Below, piece after piece: positions 1 to 8,184 of a DNA stretch of 64,000 nt; position 1 is the stretch's first letter; every line of letters begins with the position of its first letter. Origin of the DNA: Streptosporangium canum (GTDB lineage: Bacteria; Actinomycetota; Actinomycetes; Streptosporangiales; Streptosporangiaceae); NCBI RefSeq assembly GCF_900113865.1, contig NZ_FOQY01000013.1:62001-126000 (forward strand). The letters are read 5' to 3'. The position numbers and the translations under genes were made by a program. The notes beneath the pieces are model-generated. The model saw nothing but the letters and a program-made list of their open reading frames with translations. It did no database searches and was not told the origin of the DNA.

Positions 1-136
1 CGGGGTGGATGATCTTCCGGTACTCGCAGGCGTCATCGCAGCGGGGGCAGCCCATGACGGTCTCGACCACGCAGTTGGGGCAGGCGTTGAGGGGGTCCAG
101 CCCACATAGGGTCAAAACCCACATTCGGTGGATCAT
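1..136 (-). CDS. Partial small protein with Cys-pair (zinc-ribbon-like) motifs, runs off the left edge
   Basis: An ATG on the minus strand opens a frame of 45 codons that continues past the window edge. It encodes the motifs CPNC and CPRC followed by DDAC, spaced like the ligands of a small zinc ribbon, and ends at the edge with a basic stretch (YRKIIHP). The family is not recognised. The first 16 codons lie inside a 50-bp sequence that recurs inverted at 689-738, so the gene start belongs to a duplicated segment. It could be a mobile-element accessory protein; function is unknown. Confidence 0.35.
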   Translation of the reverse strand, partial: MIHRMWVLTLCGLDPLNACPNCVVETVMGCPRCDDACEYRKIIHP

Positions 137-137
137 G
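88..137 (-). repeat. Left copy of a 50-bp inverted repeat
   Basis: Read on the minus strand this segment begins CATGATCCACCGAATG and matches the plus-strand segment at 689-738 at 46 of 50 positions; all four differences are transitions (C/T). The two copies face each other across the 129-residue membrane protein gene. Confidence 0.8.
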
Positions 138-194
138 TAGCTGAATGGGGATGCCGCCCTGGGCGAGGTCGGTCTCCGCGCGTACAGTGATCGC

Positions 195-584
195 ATGGTG
201 CTGATCATGAAATGTCGTTTGATCAACATGTCTAGAGTTGTTCGGGCAGTGATCACCGGGCTGGCCGCGACGGCGGGAGTCTTCGCCCTCCTCATGCTGT
301 CCATCCCCACACTGAGCTGGCTCGCGCTCCCCTTGATGCCGGTCTACCTCCTGCTGGCGTTGCCGCTCGGCGCGCTCGCCGGCCGTCTTGCGGGGCTGTC
401 CCGTCCCTGTCTGACGGTGGCCAACGGCTGGCTTCTCGCCCTGGTCGCCGGGGAGGTGCTCGCCTGGCTGCCCTCCGGCTACGACGCCGGTGCCAGGGCC
501 TTCGTCGTGGGCCCCTACCTGGCGCTGTTCGCTCTGCCGGTCGGGCTCGCCGTCGTGGCCGGGCTCACGTCCGGGCCCGAGTGA
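195..584 (+). CDS. Hypothetical small integral membrane protein (129 aa)
   Basis: After a short polar N-terminus it holds about four hydrophobic segments (roughly residues 15-35, 38-60, 73-90 and 104-124) joined by short basic or polar loops, which fits a four-helix inner-membrane protein. No enzymatic motif is visible and the family is not recognised. No Shine-Dalgarno precedes the ATG, but a TACAGT hexamer (183-188) ends six bases before it, as expected for a leaderless actinobacterial mRNA; starts at 207 or 228 are possible. It sits alone between the arms of a 50-bp inverted repeat with no operon partner. Confidence 0.6.
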   Translation: MVLIMKCRLINMSRVVRAVITGLAATAGVFALLMLSIPTLSWLALPLMPVYLLLALPLGALAGRLAGLSRPCLTVANGWLLALVAGEVLAWLPSGYDAGARAFVVGPYLALFALPVGLAVVAGLTSGPE

Positions 585-1007
585 CCGGCGTACGCCCTCT
601 CGGCCCGGGTATGTGATCCGCCCGGGTTCTGGGCGCGTTCGACAGTTTCGACCTCCCGGGTCGTACCTCACCAGGGGCGACACTCGTTCATGATCCACCG
701 AATGCGGGTTTTGATCTTATGTGGGCTGGATCCCCTCATCGAGGACCGCCCTGTGATCCAGGACAGTGTGCAGGGCGTCGCTCAACGTGCGGCCACGGCC
801 TTGGCCTCGGTCGGCGCGCCCAGCAGTCCTCCGGCGCTGGAGATCCCCTTCCAGCGTGAATCCGCTCTCCCGTGCGGGGGATGCCGGCCGCGCGCAGGCT
901 CAGCCGCGGCGACCCGGAGTCGCCCATGAGCCCCTTGTCCCACTCGTCAACGAGGACCGACGCCGATACCGGTCGCACCGCATCCCGCGCTGCCGGACCA
1001 CCCCACC
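585..1007. other. Non-coding or degenerate stretch carrying the right inverted-repeat copy
   Basis: Apart from the repeat at 689-738, which opens a short frame with the same MIHRM start as its partner copy, I see no coding sequence that resembles a protein family. The frames are the open frames expected by chance at high GC. Confidence 0.4.
689..738 (+). repeat. Right copy of the 50-bp inverted repeat
   Basis: Plus-strand copy of the sequence at 88-137, 46 of 50 identical. It preserves a reading frame starting MIHRM, but the downstream 79-codon frame shows no family resemblance, whereas the left copy continues into Cys-pair motifs. The similarity stops just after this segment. Confidence 0.8.
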
Positions 1008-1289
1008 CGCCGGCATGATCTGGCCGTCTTCGCCGACATCGGCCGGCCCCTGCGGGCACGCGATCCCTGCCAGGCCCTGGACCTGCCGATCGTGCCGAAG
1101 AATGCTGCGAACATCCGCTCCAAGCTCAAGCGCTTGGCCAAGCGCGGCATCCTCGTCGAGGCCGAACCCGGATCGTTCGCTTGGCCGCAGCCCGTAGCTC
1201 CGGCACCGGGTCCCCGACCGGCTGGCACCCAATCCCAACGACGGGACGGGCATCAACTCGCGGACCGCCCTCTCGGAAACATCGAATAG
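1008..1289 (+). pseudogene. Fragment of a winged-helix-like actinobacterial protein
   Basis: The frame reads through FADIGRPLRARDPCQALDLP and then NIRSKLKRLAKRGIL, ending with a VEAEPGSF-type wing. This is the pattern of a C-terminal winged-helix segment seen in small actinobacterial proteins. There is no upstream start, and the N-terminal part is absent in every frame. It looks like the surviving 3' end of a gene. The assignment rests on pattern memory only. Confidence 0.4.
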
Positions 1290-1305
1290 GTAACCCCTGA
1301 TACGG

Positions 1306-2022
1306 CTAGGGGCGTCCCTCTTTGACCACGGTGGCGAAACGGGAGGCCACCTCGCCCCAGGCGGCCCGCGAGAGCGGGTCGTTGGTCACGGCGACGGCGT
1401 ACAGCTCGTCGAGGTCGAATCCTCGCCGGCGGATGTACTCGACGTCCCACCGCTGGATGCGTTCGGGCCCTACCTCGGGATGGAACTGCACGCCCCAGGC
1501 GCGGTCGCCCAGCCGGAAGGCCTGGTAGGGGCAGCGTTCGGTCTCGGCCAGCCAGACCGCGCCCGGCGGCAGGGCCGTGATGGCGTCGATGTGGTTCTCG
1601 ATCGCCGGGACGGTGGCGGGCAGTCCGCCGAAGACCACGTCGTTCGCCGCCTCGGCCCTCATGGTGATGGACGTGCTGCCGTGCTCGGGCGCCCCGGCGT
1701 CGCCCTGGACCTTCCCGCCGCCGACCGAGGCCAGCATCTGCCCGCCGAGGCAGATGCCGAAGAACGGCACCGACCGGGCGAGGGCCTGCTCGACGAGGGC
1801 ACGGGTGGCCGGCAGCCAGGGCGCCCTGTCGTCGTCATCGGGCAGGTAACCGCCGCCGAGCACGATCAGGCCGTCGTGCTCCAGCCGTGACGGGAGGGCG
1901 GACCCGTCGAAGGCGGTGACCACGTCGACGGCGACCCCGGCGGCGTCCAGCCATTCCCCGAACCGCCCAGAACCTCCGTTCGTCTCGTTCTGTACGGCAA
2001 GCACACGCGGCATTTCTGGCAT
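1306..2022 (-). CDS. Class I glutamine amidotransferase domain protein (238 aa)
   Basis: A stand-alone GATase1 domain of the GMP-synthase/YfeJ-like type. It shows the nucleophile elbow GICLGGQML, an oxyanion glycine patch (VLGGGYLP) and the histidine of the triad in GVQFHPEVG. Such proteins release ammonia from glutamine or hydrolyse gamma-glutamyl compounds; the substrate here is unknown. The frame is open further upstream, but the ATG chosen starts the conserved MPRVLAVQN strand and is preceded by TAGAGT eight bases upstream, typical of a leaderless promoter; an ATG three codons later is an alternative. It is monocistronic, and its upstream region is AT-richer (around 2110-2130) than the surroundings. 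Confidence 0.85.
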   Translation of the reverse strand: MPEMPRVLAVQNETNGGSGRFGEWLDAAGVAVDVVTAFDGSALPSRLEHDGLIVLGGGYLPDDDDRAPWLPATRALVEQALARSVPFFGICLGGQMLASVGGGKVQGDAGAPEHGSTSITMRAEAANDVVFGGLPATVPAIENHIDAITALPPGAVWLAETERCPYQAFRLGDRAWGVQFHPEVGPERIQRWDVEYIRRRGFDLDELYAVAVTNDPLSRAAWGEVASRFATVVKEGRP

Positions 2023-2385
2023 GAGGCCCGACTCTACCGTCCTTGCCGGGGCGCTGGTAGGAGCGGGCACCGTGCCTTGAGCCAACGCCTGTCTTATCGC
2101 CGATACAGAAAGGCTATATATGGTCCATGTTATGTCTTGAAGTTGGCGGAGTTTCGTTGACAATCATCAAAAGTCGGCTCTACCGTCCCAAAACATGTAG
2201 GTGTTTAAGGCGCATGTCGCTGGAAGTCTTCTGTTCCGTACGGCCGTCGGCGCGTCCTCGGGCAGTGAAGGAGACACGCGTGTCTGCACCGGAACCGCTG
2301 CTCGTCATGAACGGGGTTCCCGCCCGCTCGGTCAGAATGAGCGGGGGAGTCCATGCTCATCAAGGCCCTGACCGGTGCGCACCAG
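2023..2385. other. Intergenic region upstream of the amidotransferase
   Basis: Holds the amidotransferase promoter and an AT-rich patch (2112-2135, TATATATGGTCCATGTTA) that contains an imperfect dyad and could be a regulator site. No other gene is visible before the oxidoreductase relic. Confidence 0.4.
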
Positions 2386-2634
2386 CCAGGCAGCCTGTCC
2401 TTCGGCTTCGAGTCGATGAACGGTCCGCGGCGCCACGGCCACGCGCCGGCCGACACCGAGGCGGGATTCCGGCGGGTCTACCTATCCGAGCCCGGGCACC
2501 CGTACTCGGGAGCGCGGTGGCCGCCGGGCCACGGACCGGGGTACGAGCACACCTTCGTCCACGAGGTGAAGGCCCTCGCCACCGGGGCCGATCCTGAGCC
2601 GTCGTTCGCCTGCGAGAGCCGGTGGACCCGGTGA
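2386..2634 (+). pseudogene. C-terminal remnant of a Gfo/Idh/MocA-family oxidoreductase
   Basis: The frame encodes GSLSFGFESMN, GFRRVYLSEPGHPY, GARWPPGHGPGYEHTF, HEVKALATG and a final SRWTR, in the order found at the end of actinobacterial sugar-type Gfo/Idh/MocA dehydrogenases. The Rossmann domain and catalytic part are missing, and the usual ADGL..Q-type link before SRWT is lost. Related actinomycetes place such a dehydrogenase directly upstream of ThuA/PQQ-type genes, so this is probably the relic of the first gene of that operon. The deletion ends about 80 bp before the intact downstream gene. Confidence 0.6.
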
Positions 2635-2713
2635 GCCATGACCGGACGGCCAACAAGCCCTGCCGGGCCGCCCATGTCCGGCAGCCCATCCCCCAGTGAA
2701 GGGAACCTCCGCC

Positions 2714-5700
2714 ATGCCCCCCAGCCGGTTCACCGTCCGCGCATCCCGATGGGTGGCGCGGACCAGCGCCTTACTCCTGGCCATGTCGAGCACGGTCGTG
2801 CTCACCGTGGCCGCCACCCCCGCGCAGGCCCACGACGTGATCGACCCCGCCGACTACCAGCGCGTCGAGCTGGCCAAGGGCGTCGCCGAGATGGGCGAGC
2901 CCATGACCATGGCGGTGCTGCCCGACCTTTCGGCGCTCCACACCTCGCGCGACGGGACGCTGCGCCGTACCGACTCGCAGGGCCAGACCAGCGTGGTCGG
3001 CACGCTGTCCGTCTACACCCATGACGAGGAGGGCCTGCAGGGCGTCGCCGTGGACCCGGGCTTCGCCGCCAACCGGACCGTCTACCTCTACTACGCGCCC
3101 CGCCTGAACACCCCGGCCGGTGACGCGCCCGCGACCGGCACGGACTGGTCGGCCTGGCAGGGCGTCAACCGCCTGGCCAGATTCACCGTCAAGCCCGACT
3201 GGACGCTGGACACGGCCAGCGAGGTGAAGGTGCTCGACGTGTCCGCCGACCGAGGCATGTGCTGCCACGTCGGCGGCGACATGGACTTCGACGCCCAGGG
3301 CAACCTGTACCTGTCGACCGGGGACGACACCAACCCCTTCGATTCGGCGGGCTTCGCGCCGATCGACGAGCGGGCCGGCCGTAACCCGGTCTACGACGCC
3401 CAGCGCAGCTCGGGCAACACCGACGACCTGCGCGGCAAGATCCTGAGGATCAAGGTGAACCCGGCGGACGGAACCTACACGATCCCCCAGGGGAACCTCT
3501 TCCCGCCGGGCACCCCGAAGACCAGGCCCGAGATCTACGCCATGGGCTTCCGCAACCCGTTCAGGATGACCGTGGACAAGACCACCGGTGTGGTCTACGT
3601 GGGTGACTACGGCCCCGACGCGGGCAGCACCGACCCCGACCGCGGGCCCAGCGGGCAGGTCGAGTTCAACCGTGTCACCAAGCCGGGCAACTACGGCTGG
3701 CCGTACTGCACCGGGACGAACACCCTGGCCGAGACCTATAACGAGTACACCTTCCCCTCGGGCCCCGCGGGGCAGAAGTACGACTGCGCGGCGGGCGGCC
3801 CGGCCAACAACTCGCCGCGCAACACCGGCCAGGACAAGCTCCCGCCCGCACAGGCGGCGTGGATCAGGTACGGCGGGGACGCCGGCTCGCCGCCCGAGTT
3901 CGGCGGCGGCTCCGAGTCGCCGATGGGCGGCCCCGTCTACCGCTACGACGCCGGCCTGAACTCGGACGTCAAGTTCCCCCAGGACCTCAACGGGCACTTC
4001 TTCGCCGGAGAGTTCGGCCGTAAGTGGATCAAGGCGATCGACGTGGCGGCCGACGGCACCCGCGGTGAGATCGCCGATTTCCCATGGACCGGCACCCAGG
4101 TGATGGACCTGGCGTTCGGGCCCGACGGCGCGCTCTACGTCCTCGACTACGGCTCCGGATACTTCGGCGGCGACGCCAACTCCGCGCTCTACCGCTTCGA
4201 GTACATCAAGGACAGGGACCGCTCGCCGATCGCGGTGGCCAAGGCCGACAGGACCTCGGGGAAGACCCCGCTCACCGTGAAGTTCTCCAGCGCCGGTTCC
4301 GCCGACCCCGAGGGCGGCGCGCTCACCTACGCCTGGAACTTCGGCGACGGCGCCACCTCCACCGAGCCGAACCCGACCAAGACCTACACCACCGAGGGCG
4401 AGTTCTCCGCCACGCTCACCGTGCGCGACCCCCAGGGCAACTCCGGCACGGCCGGCGTGGTCATCACGGCCGGCAACACCGCCCCGGCCGTGGCCATCGA
4501 CGTGCCCGCCCCCGGAAGGCTGTTCACCTGGGGCGACACCGTGCCCTTCACGATCAGGGTGACCGATCCCGAGGACACCGGCATCGACTGCGCGAAGGTC
4601 AAGATGACCTACGTGCTCGGCCACGACAGCCATGGGCACCAGATCACCTCGAAGAACGGCTGCTCGGGCGAGCTGACGATCCCGGCCGACGGTGAGCACG
4701 ACGACGCGGCCAACATCTTCGCCGTCTTCGACGCCGAGTACACCGACAAGGGCGGGCTGACCACCCACACCCAGCACATCCTGCAGCCGCGCCACCGCCA
4801 GGCCGAGCACTACACCGCGATGTCCGGCATCGCGCAGATCTCGAAGACGGCCGCGCACGGCGGCAAGACCGTCGGCGACGTGCACAACGGCGACTGGATC
4901 GCCTTCACGCCCTACCGGCTCGACGACACCAGGACGATCAAGGCGCGGGTCTCGTCGGCCGGCGTCGGCGGCGCCATCGAGGTGCGGGCCGGCTCGCCCA
5001 CCGGCACCCTGCTCGGCAAGGCCGTCGTCCCGGTGACGGGCGGCTGGGAGACCTTCGTCGACGTCCAAGCCCCGCTCAGCGGCGCAACGGCCGAGACCAC
5101 CACGCTCTACCTGGTCTTCACCGGCGGCTCCGGCGCGCTGTTCGACCTCGACGACTTCACCCTCGCCAAGGAGGGCGCCGGCGGCGGCCCGATCCACGCC
5201 GCCGACGGCAGGTGCGTGGACGTCGCCGGCGCCAACAGCACTGACGGCACCAAGGTGCAGCTCTACTCCTGCAACGGTTCGAACGCGCAGACCTGGCTCG
5301 TGGAGGGCCAGGCCATCAAGGCGCTCGGCAAGTGCCTCGACGTCGCCGGCGCCAACAGCGCCGACGGCACCCGGGTGCAGATCTACTCCTGCAACGGCTC
5401 GAACGCGCAGAAGTGGACCGCCGAGAACGGGGCACTGAAGGCGCTCGGCAAGTGCCTCGACGCCTCGGACGCGGCCCAGCTGGTCATCAGGACCTGTAAC
5501 GCGAGCGCGGGCCAGAAGTTCACGGTGCAGACCGGCCTTTCGGATGGCGGCGACGTTCTGGTCTTCTCCCGTACGGCGGGCTTCCGGCACGACTCGATCC
5601 CCGCGGGCATCCAGGCCATCAAGGACCTCGGTTTCACCGTGACCGCCACCGAGGACCCGGGTGCCTTCACCGCGGCCAACCTGGCCGGCCACAAGGCGGT

Positions 5701-7219
5701 CGTCTTCCTCAACACCACGGGCGACGTGCTCGACGCCGCCCAGCAGGCCGCGTTCGAGGGCTACATCAAGGCGGGCGGCGGCTACGTCGGCATCCACGCC
5801 GCCGCCGACACCGAGTACGACTGGCCGTGGTACGGCGACCTCGTCGGCGCCTGGTTCGCCTCCCATCCGGCGGTGCAGAAGGCGACGGTCGAAGTCGAGG
5901 ACCGGGCGCACCCGGCGACCGCGCACCTGGGCGCCACCTGGGAGCGGACCGACGAGTGGTACGACTACAAGACCAACGCCAGGACCAGTGCCCACGTGCT
6001 GGCGACCCTGGACGAGTCGACCTACTCCGGCGGCAAGATGGGCGCCGACCACCCGATCGCCTGGTGCAAGCCGTACGACGGAGGGCGGTCCTTCTACACC
6101 GGCGGCGGGCACACCGCGACCTCCTTCGCCGAGCCGGAGTTCCGCAGGCACCTGCTCGGCGGCATCGACTACGCCGTGGGCGAGGCGCGGGCCGACTGCC
6201 GCCCCGAGAGCGGTTACACGGCCCTCTACAACGGCTCGACCACCGGGTGGGAGCAGGCCGGGCCCGGTAGCTTCGCCAACGCCGGCGGCACGCTGACCTC
6301 CCAGGGCGGCATGGGCCTGTTGTGGTACAAGGCGAAGGAGTACACCACCTCCTACTCGCTCAAGCTCGACTGGAAGGCGGCCGGCGACGACAACTCCGGC
6401 GTCTTCCTCGGCTTCCCGTCGTCGACCGACCCGTGGTCGGCGGTGGACAACGGTTACGAGATCCAGATCGACGCCACCGACGCCCCGGAGAAGACCACCG
6501 GCTCGGTCTACGGCTTCAAGTCCGCCGACCTCGCCGCCCGGGACGCGGCGCTCAACCCGCCCGGGCAGTGGAACACCTACGAGCTGCGGGTCGAGGGCGA
6601 ACGCCTGCAGATCTTCCTCAACGGCGTGAAGATCAACGACTTCACCGGCACCGACCCCGCCCGCTCGCTGAAGAACGGGCACGTCGGGCTCCAGAACCAT
6701 GGCGACGGCGACGAGGTGTCGTTCCGCAACATCCGGATCAAGGAGCTCGGCCCGCCCGCCGGTGACACCGTCATCCAGGCGGAGAGCTGGTCCCAGGCCA
6801 ACGGGGTGGATACCTACCCGCATGGGCCCGCGCACGGCGGCACCGTGCTCGGCTACGTCAGCCCCGGCGACTGGGCGGCCTACGACGTGGACCTCACCGG
6901 CGTCACCGCCTTCACGGCTCGGGTCGCCTCGCCCGGCCCGACCGGCGGCTTCGAGATCCGCGCCGGCTCCCCGACCGGCTCGATGCTCGGCGGCGTCACC
7001 GTGCCGAACACCGGCGGCTGGGAGTCCTACACCGACGTCTCCACCGCGCTCGCGAACGTCCCCTCCGGCGCCGCCCGGCTGTACCTGGTGTTCACCGGGG
7101 CGAACTTCGACGTGGACGACCTCACCCTGGTCCGCGGAGCCAAGGCCGGTGAGGCGCCGGCGACCGAGGCCGCGCGTGATCTCCTCGGGTCGGTGACCCG
7201 CCCGGCCGGCCCGTCATAG
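2714..7219 (+). CDS. Giant secreted multidomain protein: sugar dehydrogenase, PKD, CBM6, ricin lectin, ThuA, DUF1080, CBM6 (1501 aa)
   Basis: A signal peptide (basic start, hydrophobic LLLAMSSTVVLTVAA, cleavage near AQA-H) precedes, in order: a glucose/sorbosone-dehydrogenase beta-propeller (about 35-495), a PKD domain (505-587, YAWNFGDG), an Ig-like linker, a CBM6-type domain (695-817), a ricin-B lectin (824-941, two near-identical 40-residue units plus a third), a ThuA trehalose-utilisation domain (945-1160, GYVGIHAAADTEYDW), a DUF1080 3-keto-glycoside-hydrolase-like domain (1164-1346) and a second CBM6 (1350-1476). It probably oxidises or processes sugars or polysaccharide ends outside the cell. 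GAAGGGA lies ten bases before the chosen ATG; an ATG six codons earlier lacks such a site. The oxidoreductase relic immediately upstream suggests a former keto-sugar operon. The exact substrate is unknown. Confidence 0.9.
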   Translation: MPPSRFTVRASRWVARTSALLLAMSSTVVLTVAATPAQAHDVIDPADYQRVELAKGVAEMGEPMTMAVLPDLSALHTSRDGTLRRTDSQGQTSVVGTLSVYTHDEEGLQGVAVDPGFAANRTVYLYYAPRLNTPAGDAPATGTDWSAWQGVNRLARFTVKPDWTLDTASEVKVLDVSADRGMCCHVGGDMDFDAQGNLYLSTGDDTNPFDSAGFAPIDERAGRNPVYDAQRSSGNTDDLRGKILRIKVNPADGTYTIPQGNLFPPGTPKTRPEIYAMGFRNPFRMTVDKTTGVVYVGDYGPDAGSTDPDRGPSGQVEFNRVTKPGNYGWPYCTGTNTLAETYNEYTFPSGPAGQKYDCAAGGPANNSPRNTGQDKLPPAQAAWIRYGGDAGSPPEFGGGSESPMGGPVYRYDAGLNSDVKFPQDLNGHFFAGEFGRKWIKAIDVAADGTRGEIADFPWTGTQVMDLAFGPDGALYVLDYGSGYFGGDANSALYRFEYIKDRDRSPIAVAKADRTSGKTPLTVKFSSAGSADPEGGALTYAWNFGDGATSTEPNPTKTYTTEGEFSATLTVRDPQGNSGTAGVVITAGNTAPAVAIDVPAPGRLFTWGDTVPFTIRVTDPEDTGIDCAKVKMTYVLGHDSHGHQITSKNGCSGELTIPADGEHDDAANIFAVFDAEYTDKGGLTTHTQHILQPRHRQAEHYTAMSGIAQISKTAAHGGKTVGDVHNGDWIAFTPYRLDDTRTIKARVSSAGVGGAIEVRAGSPTGTLLGKAVVPVTGGWETFVDVQAPLSGATAETTTLYLVFTGGSGALFDLDDFTLAKEGAGGGPIHAADGRCVDVAGANSTDGTKVQLYSCNGSNAQTWLVEGQAIKALGKCLDVAGANSADGTRVQIYSCNGSNAQKWTAENGALKALGKCLDASDAAQLVIRTCNASAGQKFTVQTGLSDGGDVLVFSRTAGFRHDSIPAGIQAIKDLGFTVTATEDPGAFTAANLAGHKAVVFLNTTGDVLDAAQQAAFEGYIKAGGGYVGIHAAADTEYDWPWYGDLVGAWFASHPAVQKATVEVEDRAHPATAHLGATWERTDEWYDYKTNARTSAHVLATLDESTYSGGKMGADHPIAWCKPYDGGRSFYTGGGHTATSFAEPEFRRHLLGGIDYAVGEARADCRPESGYTALYNGSTTGWEQAGPGSFANAGGTLTSQGGMGLLWYKAKEYTTSYSLKLDWKAAGDDNSGVFLGFPSSTDPWSAVDNGYEIQIDATDAPEKTTGSVYGFKSADLAARDAALNPPGQWNTYELRVEGERLQIFLNGVKINDFTGTDPARSLKNGHVGLQNHGDGDEVSFRNIRIKELGPPAGDTVIQAESWSQANGVDTYPHGPAHGGTVLGYVSPGDWAAYDVDLTGVTAFTARVASPGPTGGFEIRAGSPTGSMLGGVTVPNTGGWESYTDVSTALANVPSGAARLYLVFTGANFDVDDLTLVRGAKAGEAPATEAARDLLGSVTRPAGPS
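5215..5460 (+). repeat. Two 120-bp tandem repeat units inside the ricin-B lectin domain
   Basis: Two consecutive units with a period of exactly 120 bp encode near-identical 40-residue QxW-type blocks (DVAGANSxDGT ... CNGSNAQxW ... KALGKCLD). The near-identity at the DNA level points to recent duplication or gene conversion within the domain. Confidence 0.8.
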
Positions 7220-7284
7220 TTGTTGTCGTGCCGTGGCCGGATACGCGTTCATCAGCTGGATCGGCGGCGATTCGGCGGATGGAC

Positions 7285-8049
7285 TCAGGAGGTGTCGGCG
7301 CGTATGGCGGTCGCGGCCAGGGTGGTGTAGTTCATCGTGAAGCGTCCGCCCAGGGAGTCGATGGCGCCCCCGACCGCGTCCAGTATCTCGGCCAGCTGAT
7401 CGGGACGGAGTTGGGTGAGGCCGCCGGTAGTGGGGAGCAGGTCCAGCCATTGGTCGCGCGTGTAGGACCGCTCCCAGTCGAATCGCCACTGTTCGGGATC
7501 GTCGAACTGTTCGGTCTCGCGGATCTGGTCGGCGAACTTCGCGTATGCCGCCTGGTAGAGGTCGAGCGGTCGCCGGGCCGGTTGACCGTTGAGCGGGGAG
7601 TCGGGCGCCGCCCGCCGGTAGGCGGCGGCGAACGGCTCAGCCACCTCGGCAGGCGGCTCGTACACGTGCCCGAAGATCGCCAGCCGTCCCCTTGGACGCA
7701 GCACACGTGCCGCCTTCACGGCGCCGGCGACCGGATCCACCCAGTGCCACGACTGGGCGGCGATGACCGCGTCGAACGTCCGGCCGGCCGGCTGCCAGGA
7801 TTCGAAGGCCGCCACCTCGACCCGCAGGCCACGGGATCGCGCGAAGTCGGCCATCCGCGCATCGGGTTCGACGCCGAGTACGGCGCAGCCGGCGGCCTGG
7901 AACCGGCGGGCCGCGATGCCGGTACCGCAGCCGACGTCGAGCACGTCAGGCCCGGGGCTCCCGGCGACGATCCGCGCCACCAACGCATCGGGGTAGCCGG
8001 GCCGGGCTTGGTCGTAGCGTCGCGCGTCCACGCCGAACGACTCGGCCAT
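7285..8049 (-). CDS. Class I SAM-dependent methyltransferase (254 aa)
   Basis: A UbiE/Methyltransf_11-type fold: an N-terminal FGVDARRYDQARPGYP segment, motif I VLDVGCGTG, the acidic post-II residue in LGVEPDARM, and the post-motif AAQSWHWVDP typical of the actinobacterial family of uncharacterised small-molecule methyltransferases. The ATG chosen has AAGGT upstream and starts the conserved MAESFGVDA; a GTG 21 codons upstream lies in the operator region and is less likely. It is transcribed divergently from the neighbouring TetR gene across two palindromes, so it is probably the TetR target. Substrate unknown. Confidence 0.85.
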   Translation of the reverse strand: MAESFGVDARRYDQARPGYPDALVARIVAGSPGPDVLDVGCGTGIAARRFQAAGCAVLGVEPDARMADFARSRGLRVEVAAFESWQPAGRTFDAVIAAQSWHWVDPVAGAVKAARVLRPRGRLAIFGHVYEPPAEVAEPFAAAYRRAAPDSPLNGQPARRPLDLYQAAYAKFADQIRETEQFDDPEQWRFDWERSYTRDQWLDLLPTTGGLTQLRPDQLAEILDAVGGAIDSLGGRFTMNYTTLAATAIRADTS

Positions 8050-8105
8050 CCGCCGGACCTTGTGCGACTCCGATGGGGAGGGTTCTGACTGCTCTCGAGG
8101 TAATA

Positions 8106-8141
8106 TGGGCACGTGCCCACTTTAGTGGGCGTGTGCCCACT
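8106..8141. promoter_or_regulatory. Tandem palindromic operators between methyltransferase and TetR genes
   Basis: TGGGCACGTGCCCA (8106-8119) is a perfect 14-bp palindrome. AGTGGGC-GTGT-GCCCACT (8124-8141) is a second dyad with 7-bp arms, and the inner arms form a third dyad (GCCCACT-TT-AGTGGGC). They overlap the likely promoter of the methyltransferase and precede the TetR gene, so autoregulation by TetR is inferred. Confidence 0.7.
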
Positions 8142-8184
8142 AGGCAACGGGTGCCGGCGGGCCGACGCACGAAAGGATCTCTGA

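Noticed and set aside
2771..6835. A 1354-codon open frame antisense to the giant multidomain gene
   Set aside because: High-GC codon bias keeps the complementary frame open; its Gly/Val/Arg-rich text lacks domains and signal sequences, while the plus frame has clear domains from end to end.
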